Positions 1 to 5,308 are shown, counted from the first letter of the stretch. The stretch: DNA of 5,873 nucleotides from Dehalococcoidia bacterium (GCA_002708395.1 PANP01000080.1:9547-15419); one strand, 5' to 3'. The notes: generated by a model from the sequence alone, not told the origin. Program-made: numbers and translations.

Positions 1-905
1 GTGCCCTCAGTTACCGAGATCAACGGCACGTCCCGTTCCATGGCCTCGGCTTTAACGTACTCCGTGGGATCCGAGCCGCCGGTCAGCACCAGGCATTTTG
101 TGTCTTCCATCAGACTGGCCATCTGGATGTCAGGCCGTTCGGCGCGGACGATTACCGCCTGATTGGCGTATCGGCCGTAGTAAGTCTCGCCCGAGTCCAT
201 GATGTTGCCGCCCAGCAGGAGTCTGTCGATGTAGGTTTCGGTGTTCACCGGGTCCTGAACCCAGCGGCCACCCAGTTGATCGGCGATCTGTTGCACAGTT
301 ACGCTTATCATGATTCGGTCTTCCGGGACCGCGCCAAATACGGTTTTGCCGGCGCTGCGAAGTTGGGCGATCACGCCATTCTCCACGTCACGTTGCCGGT
401 AGCTGGTCACGCCATTGATGACGATGCCTGCCAGACGGTTGGAATAGGGTTCAGCGGCGTTTAGGACAGTCTGCGAGTCTAGGCCGTTGGAGTATGGGAA
501 CATCAACACCGCCTGGGCCTCCAACAGGTCTGCTAGGTCTGAGGCTAGGGACCAATCGTCTCCGGTGGGAGATAGGGAGTCGGGAGCCTCTATCAAGACT
601 ATATTGGCGGCGCTTTGAATCCCAGATAGAGACTGCCGTATCGTTTGAGCCTGAGACTCGGTTATCAGTGGATCAATCGACCCGCTTTGAGGTAAAAGCA
701 GTGAGTCTGGGACGGGCGGACAGTCGGGACCGGCGAGGATAGTTCCGGAGATGAAGGCGACGTCCGCATCGTTGCCTGGGGAAGCGGAGAAGGGCTTGTA
801 ATAGGCCACACGCTGGCCATTGGCGGCCATCTGGGTCAGAAGAGCAGCTATAAGGCTGGTCTTGCCGGTGCCGGAACGGTGGGCGGAGACTAATAAAACT
901 CCCAA
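1..905 (-). CDS. Phosphotransacetylase-like P-loop ATPase with DRTGG domain (partial, C-terminus off the left edge)
   Basis: My translation of the reverse strand from a TTG at 905-903 is open to the window edge (301 codons plus 2 bases). The N-terminus has a BioD/CobB-like P-loop, S-A-H-R-S-G-T-G-K-T-S at residues 7-17, then V-A-Y-Y-K-P-F at 33-39 and a hydrophobic strand ending I-E-A-P at 105-108. The middle has G-A-V-P-E-D-R, typical of the family. The tail, with R-P-D-I-Q and C-L-V-L-T-G-G, matches the DRTGG domain found in N-terminal regions of some phosphotransacetylases and in stand-alone 'phosphotransacetylase family' proteins. The D-R of the domain's namesake motif reads E-R here. TTG is chosen because a perfect AGGAGG lies 5 bases upstream and the nearest upstream ATG (934-932) is in another frame. 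Known relatives are cytosolic and poorly characterised. It is not possible to say from this fragment whether a catalytic PTA domain follows. The pentapeptide gene is 45 bases upstream on the same strand, so the two are probably co-transcribed. Confidence 0.85.
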   Translation of the reverse strand, partial: MGVLLVSAHRSGTGKTSLIAALLTQMAANGQRVAYYKPFSASPGNDADVAFISGTILAGPDCPPVPDSLLLPQSGSIDPLITESQAQTIRQSLSGIQSAANIVLIEAPDSLSPTGDDWSLASDLADLLEAQAVLMFPYSNGLDSQTVLNAAEPYSNRLAGIVINGVTSYRQRDVENGVIAQLRSAGKTVFGAVPEDRIMISVTVQQIADQLGGRWVQDPVNTETYIDRLLLGGNIMDSGETYYGRYANQAVIVRAERPDIQMASLMEDTKCLVLTGGSDPTEYVKAEAMERDVPLISVTEG

Positions 906-910
906 GGAAA

Positions 911-916
911 CCTCCT
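911..916 (-). promoter_or_regulatory. Ribosome binding site that fixes a TTG start
   Basis: The reverse strand reads AGGAGG at 916-911, with a 5-base spacer before the TTG at 905. It is the best Shine-Dalgarno match in this junction, and it supports the non-ATG start of the DRTGG-domain gene. Confidence 0.8.
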
Positions 917-950
917 GGATATGACCGGCGGCATAGGGGCTCTTACCGCC

Positions 951-1652
951 CTAGTCCATGACATCCTTCTCGCCGGTATTATAGGGGTCAAAACCCTTGG
1001 GGAAGCGGGTGGTATCGTCGAACTTGGCCATGCTCAGGTCGGAACGGTGGAGGCTGGCCTGGTCGAAATTAGCGCCCCGCATATCGGACATAGTCCACAT
1101 GGAGTCTCGTAGCATCGCTTTGGTGAAGTCGGTTCCGGCCATTATCGCCCGGTCCATGTCGGCCCCGTTCATCATGGCGGACTGAAAGCAAGCGTTGGTC
1201 ATGTCCGTGCTGCGAAGGTCGACCTCCAGCATGGTTGCCAGGCTAAAGTCGGCCCCGGTTAGGTCGGAACTCAGGAAGCATGCCCGAATCACGCGGCTGG
1301 CACGTAGACTGGCGCCTCGCAATGAGACCCGTTTAACGTCGGCCCAAAATAGGTTCACGTTGGTCAGATTGGCGCCTTCCATGTTTGCGCCGGTCAATGT
1401 GGCCCGGCCCATATCGGCGCCCTCCAAGTTAGCCCCAGTGAGATCAGCGCCGGCCAGGCTGGCCCGGACGAGTAGCGCTCCGGCAAGGGAGGCCCCACGG
1501 AGGTTGGCGTTTCTAATCTTGCACTGGCGTAGGTCCGCGCCGGATAAGTCCTCGCCTTCCAGGTCTAGGGCAACTCCCGGATTAGCTTCCCGCCAACTGG
1601 CGATCGACTCAGGACCGCCTTTGACTATGGCTACATGTTCTTGGTTGGCCAC
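951..1652 (-). CDS. Pentapeptide-repeat protein, 233 aa
   Basis: This protein is almost entirely one pentapeptide-repeat domain. The central residue (L, I, M, F, V or W) falls at every fifth position from residue 31 to residue 211 without a break. That makes 37 repeats of the A-(D/N)-L-x-x type, predicted to form a right-handed quadrilateral beta-helix of about nine coils. Residues 1-28 form a short cap (with G-G-P-E-S and W-R-E-A-N-P-G). The C-terminal R-F-P-K-G-F-D-P tail is a common ending in this family. The second half has many Met and Phe residues at the central position, where the first half has mostly Leu. No signal peptide or membrane segment is visible, so it is likely cytosolic. 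The start is GTG with GGAG 8 bases upstream. The family includes DNA mimics that protect gyrase (Qnr, MfpA), but most members have no known function and nothing here identifies a partner. Confidence 0.93.
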   Translation of the reverse strand: MANQEHVAIVKGGPESIASWREANPGVALDLEGEDLSGADLRQCKIRNANLRGASLAGALLVRASLAGADLTGANLEGADMGRATLTGANMEGANLTNVNLFWADVKRVSLRGASLRASRVIRACFLSSDLTGADFSLATMLEVDLRSTDMTNACFQSAMMNGADMDRAIMAGTDFTKAMLRDSMWTMSDMRGANFDQASLHRSDLSMAKFDDTTRFPKGFDPYNTGEKDVMD

Positions 1653-1682
1653 GCGTCACGCTCCATGTTTCGGTGTGTCACA

Positions 1683-1719
1683 AAATATGCAGCCCTGGTA
1701 AAGTTCGCCAGGGCTGCAT
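1683..1719 (-). terminator. Intrinsic terminator after the selenoprotein gene
   Basis: A perfect 12-bp inverted repeat lies at 1687-1698 and 1708-1719 with a 9-base loop (arm ATGCAGCCCTGG on the plus strand). Read on the minus strand, the hairpin is followed by ATTTTG at 1686-1681, a short U-tract. On the plus strand no U-tract follows (CCGATTC). It lies 39 bases past the TAG of the selenoprotein gene, which is the expected place for a minus-strand terminator, and it separates that gene from the pentapeptide gene. Confidence 0.8.
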
Positions 1720-1758
1720 CCGATTCAATAACTATCCCGTGTGAGATCCGGGTAAATG

Positions 1759-2058
1759 CTATTTTCCGGCCAGCGCCGTATCGAACTCGTAAATCTTCTC
1801 GGCGACCATCATCTTTAGCTCGTTAATCTTGGTCAGGTTGGGGAACCCGTTGGCGTCTGCCTTACGGTCGAAAATCAATTCGCCGTTCAGCATAACTTCC
1901 AGCCGGCCTTGATGGACCGGGGTCAGCTTGATTGCCACATCACCGGGGTCATGGGCGGTCCACAACTCTGTCGCCATCCACGAGGCGACGGGGTAATAGC
2001 CTCAAGCCAAGCAATAAATGACTTCGATTTCTACTTTGCCAAATTCTGGATCGGGCAT
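1759..2058 (-). CDS. SelW/Rdx-family selenoprotein with in-frame TGA (Sec) in a CxxU motif, 99 aa
   Basis: The frame runs from ATG at 2058-2056 to TAG at 1761-1759, with one internal TGA at codon 19 (2004-2002). Reading that TGA as selenocysteine gives V-I-Y-C-L-A-U-G-Y-Y at residues 13-22, with Cys16 and Sec19 forming CxxU. This is nearly identical to Y-C-G-A-U-G-Y of animal selenoprotein W. The rest fits the thioredoxin-like Rdx domain: G-R-L-E-V-M-L-N-G-E-L-I-F at about residues 51-63, then G-F-P-N and a C-terminal helix (I-N-E-L-K through I-Y-E-F). The length of 99 is normal for the family. An AGGAGG at 2067-2062 supports the ATG, although its 3-base spacer is short. A SECIS-like hairpin follows the TGA. 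Family knowledge suggests a small cytosolic thiol/selenol redox protein; its substrate is unknown. The conventional alternative, a 72-residue ORF from ATG 1977, would lack the redox site and has no clear Shine-Dalgarno. A sequencing error or nonsense mutation of a Cys codon is possible but less likely, given the hairpin. Confidence 0.88.
1970..1989 (-). promoter_or_regulatory. Candidate bacterial SECIS element
   Basis: On the minus strand, GTCGCC (1989-1984) pairs perfectly with GGCGAC (1975-1970) around the 8-base loop TCGTGGAT (1983-1976). The stem starts 12 bases and the loop 18 bases after the TGA. This is within the range known for bacterial SECIS hairpins, which lie in the coding sequence just after the UGA and bind SelB. 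The loop contains a GU dinucleotide, as in known elements, although here it is at loop positions 3-4. SelB binding itself is inferred. Confidence 0.78.
2002..2004 (-). other. Selenocysteine codon (TGA)
   Basis: The TGA is codon 19 of the SelW-like gene. It stands at the resolving position of the redox motif, three residues after Cys16 (TGC at 2013-2011). Homologs carry Cys or Sec here. The gene's true stop is TAG, and the other five visible gene ends are TAG or TAA, so no visible gene in this window terminates with TGA. Confidence 0.85.
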
Positions 2059-2061
2059 GTT

Positions 2062-2067
2062 CCTCCT
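2062..2067 (-). promoter_or_regulatory. Ribosome binding site upstream of the selenoprotein ATG
   Basis: The reverse strand reads AGGAGG at 2067-2062, followed by AAC and then ATG at 2058. It is an argument that translation begins upstream of the TGA and not at the internal ATG (1977). The spacer is short but the pairing is perfect. Confidence 0.75.
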
Positions 2068-2090
2068 AAGTAGTGGACCGATATGACCGA

Positions 2091-2119
2091 AGTGTAATCA
2101 TTTCGCAAATCGGATGCAA
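2091..2119 (-). promoter_or_regulatory. Possible weak promoter for the selenoprotein gene
   Basis: The reverse strand has TTGCAT (2119-2114), a 17-base spacer and TACACT (2096-2091). These match sigma-70 consensus at 3 of 6 and 4 of 6 positions. It lies in the 105-base gap before the selenoprotein gene. The match is weak, and transcription through from the hot-dog genes is equally plausible. Confidence 0.25.
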
Positions 2120-2163
2120 CCGAACGAGACTCCGGTACTTTGAACCAAGCGAATACCCGGTTG

Positions 2164-2583
2164 TTAAACGATTGCGGTGCCGATACCGGCTGCGGTCCTG
2201 TCCTGGTTCTGGTTGTGGCACTCGAGCTCCACCACAATCTCCGTCCCCTGATCAACCTGCCGTTGGCTGGTGACCTTGCCGGTGACGGTGACAGTGTCGC
2301 CGTTCTTGACGGGGCGAAGGAACTTCAGGTTGACGCTACCGGTGTGATGGAAGACGTCAGGTCCAAAGAACTTGCGCATGGATTCTGAGGCGAAGGCGAT
2401 GGACATACGTCCGGAAGCCAGGGTGTAGGTCGTGCCCAAGCGTTCCTTGGCCAGCTCTTCATTGTTATGGATGTTCTCCCGGTCGATTATCGCGCAGGAC
2501 TCGAACTGGAGAATACTTGCGGTTGTCACTGATTTGGTGACTGAGGGAATCTCAGCGCCGATCTCTATGCTTGTGGATGCCAT
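2164..2583 (-). CDS. MaoC-like hot-dog dehydratase/hydratase, catalytic subunit, 139 aa
   Basis: This is a single hot-dog domain of the MaoC/R-specific enoyl-CoA hydratase type. The motif I-D-R-E-N-I-H-N at residues 33-40 is a variant of the hydratase signature G-D-x-N-P-x-H. Asp34 and His39 have the exact spacing of the catalytic Asp/His pair. The later F-L-R-P-V-K-N-G-D-T-V-T-V segment (residues 88-100) is the characteristic strand-turn-strand of the C-terminal half of MaoC proteins. Such enzymes add water to, or remove it from, acyl-thioesters (CoA or ACP) in fatty-acid, sterol or related pathways. The substrate here is not evident. The ATG at 2583 is preceded by GAGGTGG with good spacing. 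The gene overlaps the end of the upstream hot-dog gene by 19 bases, so the two are likely translationally coupled and probably form a heteromer. Confidence 0.85.
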   Translation of the reverse strand: MASTSIEIGAEIPSVTKSVTTASILQFESCAIIDRENIHNNEELAKERLGTTYTLASGRMSIAFASESMRKFFGPDVFHHTGSVNLKFLRPVKNGDTVTVTGKVTSQRQVDQGTEIVVELECHNQNQDRTAAGIGTAIV

Positions 2584-2990
2584 TTCTTTCCCACCTCGTC
2601 AGGTTTTTTCATCTGGTAGGTCTTGAGCCTTTCCAACAGATTCCCGTCCTCATCGACGGCAGTGGCTTCGATGACTAGATAGGGCTTGTCCCGGCGGAGA
2701 TATTTGTCGGCGATGCGGCCTTTGACGAATATCTTCTTGCCCGGGGCCGGAGGGTTGAAGAACTCAACCTCATTACCAGCGTTAACGCCACCGGTGGTGT
2801 CGTTGTAAACCATGTTGAGAGCGGTGCCGTCGTGCTTAACAGCTAGCGTGGGAAATGCGGCGTCCGGGTCGTCGATGGACTGCCGGTAGTTGTCCAGCAT
2901 TTCCTGAGTGAGGACGTACTCGTAGGAGCCTAATTCCTCACCAATCTCCAGCTTATCGTAGTCTAATATTTTTAACGGTTGCTGGGCCAT
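2565..2990 (-). CDS. MaoC-like hot-dog protein, N-terminal-type (FAS1-like dehydratase) subunit, 141 aa
   Basis: This looks like the non-catalytic N-terminal partner of a split MaoC enzyme (MaoC_dehydrat_N/FAS1-like dehydratase type). It opens with Y-D-K-L-E-I-G-E-E-L at residues 11-20 and then has a helix with the Y-R-Q-S-I-D-D-P-D-A-A-F-P pattern (35-47) that is typical of this half. The F-F-N-P-P-A-P-G-K-K-I-F-V-K-G-R strand region (77-92) follows. No hydratase Asp/His signature is visible, as expected for a structural half. Known two-gene examples include mycobacterial HadA/HadB and ChsH1/ChsH2, where one hot-dog chain carries the catalytic residues. The ATG at 2990 has AGGAGG at 3005-3000 with a 9-base spacer. 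It is the first gene of the leftward block, overlaps the catalytic partner by 19 bases and faces a divergent gene across a 165-base spacer. Confidence 0.8.
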   Translation of the reverse strand: MAQQPLKILDYDKLEIGEELGSYEYVLTQEMLDNYRQSIDDPDAAFPTLAVKHDGTALNMVYNDTTGGVNAGNEVEFFNPPAPGKKIFVKGRIADKYLRRDKPYLVIEATAVDEDGNLLERLKTYQMKKPDEVGKKWHPQA

Positions 2991-3033
2991 ACACTAACTC
3001 CTCCTGGCTAATAGGACCTCGACCAGTACCGAC

Positions 3034-3039
3034 ATTCTA
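3034..3039 (-). promoter_or_regulatory. Possible -10 element for the leftward hot-dog genes
   Basis: The reverse strand reads TAGAAT at 3039-3034 (5 of 6 matches to TATAAT), 43 bases before the ATG at 2990. No convincing -35 hexamer is found at 16-18 bases, so the call is tentative. A promoter is expected in this spacer because the genes on its two sides diverge. Confidence 0.3.
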
Positions 3040-3088
3040 TCATGTAACAGTTCGACTCGGCTTTGGATCGAAACGCCGCGCATCAGAT

Positions 3089-3118
3089 TTGGCCTTGGTT
3101 CCCGGCATAGCCTATAAT
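3089..3118 (+). promoter_or_regulatory. Sigma-70-type promoter for the 262-aa protein gene
   Basis: A perfect TATAAT lies at 3113-3118, with TTGGCC (4 of 6 matches to TTGACA) at 3089-3094 and an 18-base spacer. Transcription would start near 3125, leaving a leader of about 30 bases before the ATG at 3156. Confidence 0.6.
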
Positions 3119-3155
3119 ACTGGTACGGGAACAACTGGCAAGAAGTATAGAGATT

Positions 3156-3944
3156 ATGGATTTATCCTTCGATATCGGAGACCCACAACGCCCCAAGGGA
3201 CACGCTGTACTGTATTTCCGGGTGGATACAGAGCCTGATAAGGTCTATGCGACCTACGTTGTCACCCTGCCCATCAAGTCCGACTTGGGCAAATACGTAC
3301 CACCCTTCCTGGCCACACATCTGGGAGGTCTCCCATTGAACGACCTTTCCGCCTTCGCCATGCCGCCGCTCCCCGAACCGGTTGATAGCCATGCGGAACT
3401 GGAGCGCATCAGCCAGATGCGGCAGGACGACTTGGTATACGCCGGCAGCATGTTTTCCTTCGACCTGCCTCGGATGATGGAATCGGTTACCGAGGCAGTA
3501 CAGGCGTATTCCGATCTTTGGGTGAAACGCTTCGGAGACGCGGAAGTAAGTACCGTGGGAGTCATAGAAGAGGCGGCAACCCCGGAACCGGCCGCCCCGG
3601 ATGCGGATGACGACCAGTCTTTCCAGGTGAACGAAGTCTTGTTCGGCTTGATGAGCGAAAGCGATAAGCTGGCCGAGTTGGCGCGCCTGCTGGGGAGTAT
3701 GCGGTTCGCCGCCGAAGGCGGGGATGCTGGCACCGTGGATGAGATGTCCCGAGAGATAACCACGCTGGCCAGGCATCTGCCCGAGACGTTCCAAGTGAGC
3801 AGCCTGCTGGCAGTAGCCAAGGATACTTCTCAGAAGGGATCCCGCCTGGCCCAATTGTATCTCGATCGCTGCTTCCGCCTTTCCGCCGGTGATTATTCCG
3901 CCGTTCAGGGTCTTGACGACGAGATTCGCGCCTTGGAAGCTTAG
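3156..3944 (+). CDS. Unrecognised conserved-looking protein, 262 aa
   Basis: I do not recognise this family. The chain has two parts joined by an acidic, Pro/Ala-rich linker at about residues 137-154 (E-E-A-A-T-P-E-P-A-A-P-D-A-D-D-D). Residues 1-130 contain likely beta-strands (H-A-V-L-Y-F-R-V at 16-23, Y-A-T-Y-V-V-T-L-P-I at 31-40) followed by helices. Residues 155-262 look all-helical, with regular hydrophobic spacing and several charged helices. No signal peptide, membrane span or metal/nucleotide motif is visible. The only Cys is near residue 239. The start ATG has a clear TATAAT promoter just upstream but only a weak purine-rich Shine-Dalgarno (AGAAG at 3141-3145). The gene ends in a TAG-TAA-TAG run. 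It lies upstream of recF with a 158-base gap containing a separate promoter, so it is probably its own unit. A 271-codon antisense frame overlaps it and is judged a shadow. Confidence 0.75.
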   Translation: MDLSFDIGDPQRPKGHAVLYFRVDTEPDKVYATYVVTLPIKSDLGKYVPPFLATHLGGLPLNDLSAFAMPPLPEPVDSHAELERISQMRQDDLVYAGSMFSFDLPRMMESVTEAVQAYSDLWVKRFGDAEVSTVGVIEEAATPEPAAPDADDDQSFQVNEVLFGLMSESDKLAELARLLGSMRFAAEGGDAGTVDEMSREITTLARHLPETFQVSSLLAVAKDTSQKGSRLAQLYLDRCFRLSAGDYSAVQGLDDEIRALEA

Positions 3945-4012
3945 TAATAGGTTACTGAGGGCTCCCACAGGCACCAACCCCGGATTTCCCCAGTTCCATC
4001 ATGTGCTCTTTT

Positions 4013-4030
4013 CCGGCGTTCAATCGCCGG
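4013..4030 (+). repeat. Inverted repeat beside the recF promoter
   Basis: CCGGCG (4013-4018) and CGCCGG (4025-4030) form a perfect 6-bp palindrome around TTCAAT. No U-tract follows on either strand, so it does not look like a standard terminator. It covers the place where a -35 element for the TACAAT box at 4040 would be, so it may be an operator. It could also be a poor attenuator for the upstream gene. Confidence 0.4.
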
Positions 4031-4036
4031 TCTGGC

Positions 4037-4045
4037 TGATACAAT
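4037..4045 (+). promoter_or_regulatory. Extended -10 promoter upstream of recF
   Basis: TGATACAAT at 4037-4045 combines a TG-N extension with a 5-of-6 -10 box. No good -35 is present, which extended -10 promoters tolerate. A start near 4052 would give a leader of about 50 bases before the GTG at 4103, but only about 12 bases before the ATG at 4064. Confidence 0.5.
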
Positions 4046-4085
4046 AAACACCGCGATCGCCCTATGGACCGGGACCGCAACTGCC

Positions 4086-4091
4086 GGGAGG
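4086..4091 (+). promoter_or_regulatory. Ribosome binding site favouring the GTG start of recF
   Basis: GGGAGG lies 11 bases before the GTG at 4103. The spacing is a little long but usable. The competing ATG at 4064 is preceded by CGCGATCGCCCT, which has no Shine-Dalgarno. Confidence 0.6.
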
Positions 4092-4102
4092 AAACGGACC
4101 AG

Positions 4103-5308
4103 GTGGCCTATATCTCACGCCTCAGTCTGACTAATTTCCGCAATCTGGTGGAGCTTGAGCTGGACCTTCCCCCAGCCGTGTCCGTGTTTTACGGCGCCAA
4201 TGCTCAGGGCAAAACCACATTGCTAGAGGCCATCTACCTGTTGGCGATCGCGCGCTCCTACCGTGCGGAGAACGAGCGGGAAGTGGTGAACTTCCAGTCG
4301 GCCACCGAGGGCGGTCAGGCTCTGGTGGGGGGAATCGTCGAGAAGGAAGGAGAACGGTTGGCCGTCTACGTGGGGTATCAGAGCGTGCCTCACGCCGCAG
4401 GTCTTCAGGATTCAGGAACGAAGCGCTACACCGTGAGAAAAGAGATTCGAGTTAGCCGAGTCCGCCGTACCGCCACGGAACTGGTGGGTATGGTCAACGC
4501 CGTCCTCTTCACCGCCGAAGATATCCAGCTCGTCTTTGGACCCCCATCGGGGCGAAGGCGTTATCTGGATATCCTGATTTCCCAGGCCGACAACCAGTAT
4601 CTGAAAGGATTGCAGCGGTATCAGAAGGTTGTGCAACAGCGCAACCAGCTATTGCGTCTGGTCCGAGACGGGCGCGCCGCTCCTGATGAGTTGGAATTCT
4701 GGGATGGAGAGTTGGTACGGGAAGGGGCATTTCTGATTTGGAAACGCCACGAAGCTATGGGAACGTTGCGACCGTGGTGCGCCCAGCGGCACGGGGAACT
4801 CAGCGGACTTGATGAGGACTTCAGGCTGGAATACCGTCCCAGCGTCCCGGTAGGCGAAGATGCCACCGTTACTGAGAACAACTTTCGTGAAGCCTTAGCT
4901 TCCGCCCAATCTAAGGAGCGCGCCACTGGTGTTACGGCGGCCGGTCCCCACCGTGACGACTTCTCTCTTCTGATAAACCAAGTTGACATGGGTACATTCG
5001 CGTCCCGAGGACAGGCCCGCACCATCGCCCTAACCCTAAGACTGGCTGAAGCGGCATATCTGTCTTCGGTGCGCCAGGAAGCTCCCATCATCTTGCTGGA
5101 CGACGTTTTGTCGGAGATGGACTCCTCTCGCCGCCTGCTAGTGTTGGAGCAATTGACCCAGTATCAGCAGGTGCTTATAACCACGACAGACTTGGAGCCG
5201 GTTCAAGACTTCTTCGGTCCGGCGGCAAGCTATTTCCGCGTGGGCGAGGGGAAGGTTTCTCCTGTAGCCTATCAACCGGATGGGTCTCAGCCGGTGGGTA
5301 CGTATTAA
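4103..5308 (+). CDS. recF: DNA replication and repair protein RecF, 401 aa
   Basis: RecF is an SMC/ABC-type ATPase that binds gapped DNA and, with RecO and RecR, loads RecA at stalled forks and single-strand gaps. All diagnostic parts are present, numbered from the GTG start: the opening Y-I-S-R-L-S-L-T-N-F-R-N, Walker A G-A-N-A-Q-G-K-T at 31-38, F-T-A-E-D-I-Q-L-V-F-G-P-P-S-G-R-R-R-Y-L-D at 136-156, G-P-H-R-D-D at 281-286, the ABC signature region S-R-G-Q at 301-304, and Walker B I-I-L-L-D-D at 329-334. The reading frame extends to an ATG at 4064 (414 aa), but that start has no Shine-Dalgarno and adds 13 non-family residues. GTG at 4103 has GGGAGG 11 bases upstream and gives the usual RecF N-terminus. 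Length is normal to slightly long for the family. recF is often beside dnaA/dnaN/gyrB; here its downstream neighbour is purL, 41 bases away. Confidence 0.97.
   Translation: MAYISRLSLTNFRNLVELELDLPPAVSVFYGANAQGKTTLLEAIYLLAIARSYRAENEREVVNFQSATEGGQALVGGIVEKEGERLAVYVGYQSVPHAAGLQDSGTKRYTVRKEIRVSRVRRTATELVGMVNAVLFTAEDIQLVFGPPSGRRRYLDILISQADNQYLKGLQRYQKVVQQRNQLLRLVRDGRAAPDELEFWDGELVREGAFLIWKRHEAMGTLRPWCAQRHGELSGLDEDFRLEYRPSVPVGEDATVTENNFREALASAQSKERATGVTAAGPHRDDFSLLINQVDMGTFASRGQARTIALTLRLAEAAYLSSVRQEAPIILLDDVLSEMDSSRRLLVLEQLTQYQQVLITTTDLEPVQDFFGPAASYFRVGEGKVSPVAYQPDGSQPVGTY

Noticed and set aside
922..950. GGCGG/CCGCC inverted repeat between the pentapeptide and DRTGG genes
   Set aside because: It has only 5 paired bases around a 14-base loop and no U-tract. 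It is too weak to call a terminator or attenuator.
1195..1701. 168-codon plus-strand frame opposite the pentapeptide gene
   Set aside because: Its periodic Ala/Pro/Ser/Arg composition is the mirror of the 15-base repeat on the minus strand. It also runs through the terminator hairpin.
1759..1977. 72-residue ORF as the complete gene
   Set aside because: It has the Rdx C-terminal region without the CxxC/CxxU site, and its ATG is the middle of the SECIS-like hairpin. The longer frame through TGA has the start signal and the active site.
2031..2255. 74-codon minus-strand frame between the hot-dog gene and the selenoprotein
   Set aside because: It overlaps the hot-dog gene in another frame and the selenoprotein start, and its sequence resembles no family. 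It is judged a shadow.
3162..3977. 271-codon open frame antisense to the 262-aa protein gene
   Set aside because: It lies over the plus-strand gene along nearly all its length, starts at a TTG with no Shine-Dalgarno that I can see, and has no recognisable motif. The plus strand has a TATAAT promoter just upstream and a plausible protein. A long antisense frame is common in GC-rich coding DNA.
4621..5091. 156-codon minus-strand frame inside recF
   Set aside because: It is fully covered by recF, whose motifs are unmistakable. Its Arg/Ser-rich composition is typical of an antisense shadow.
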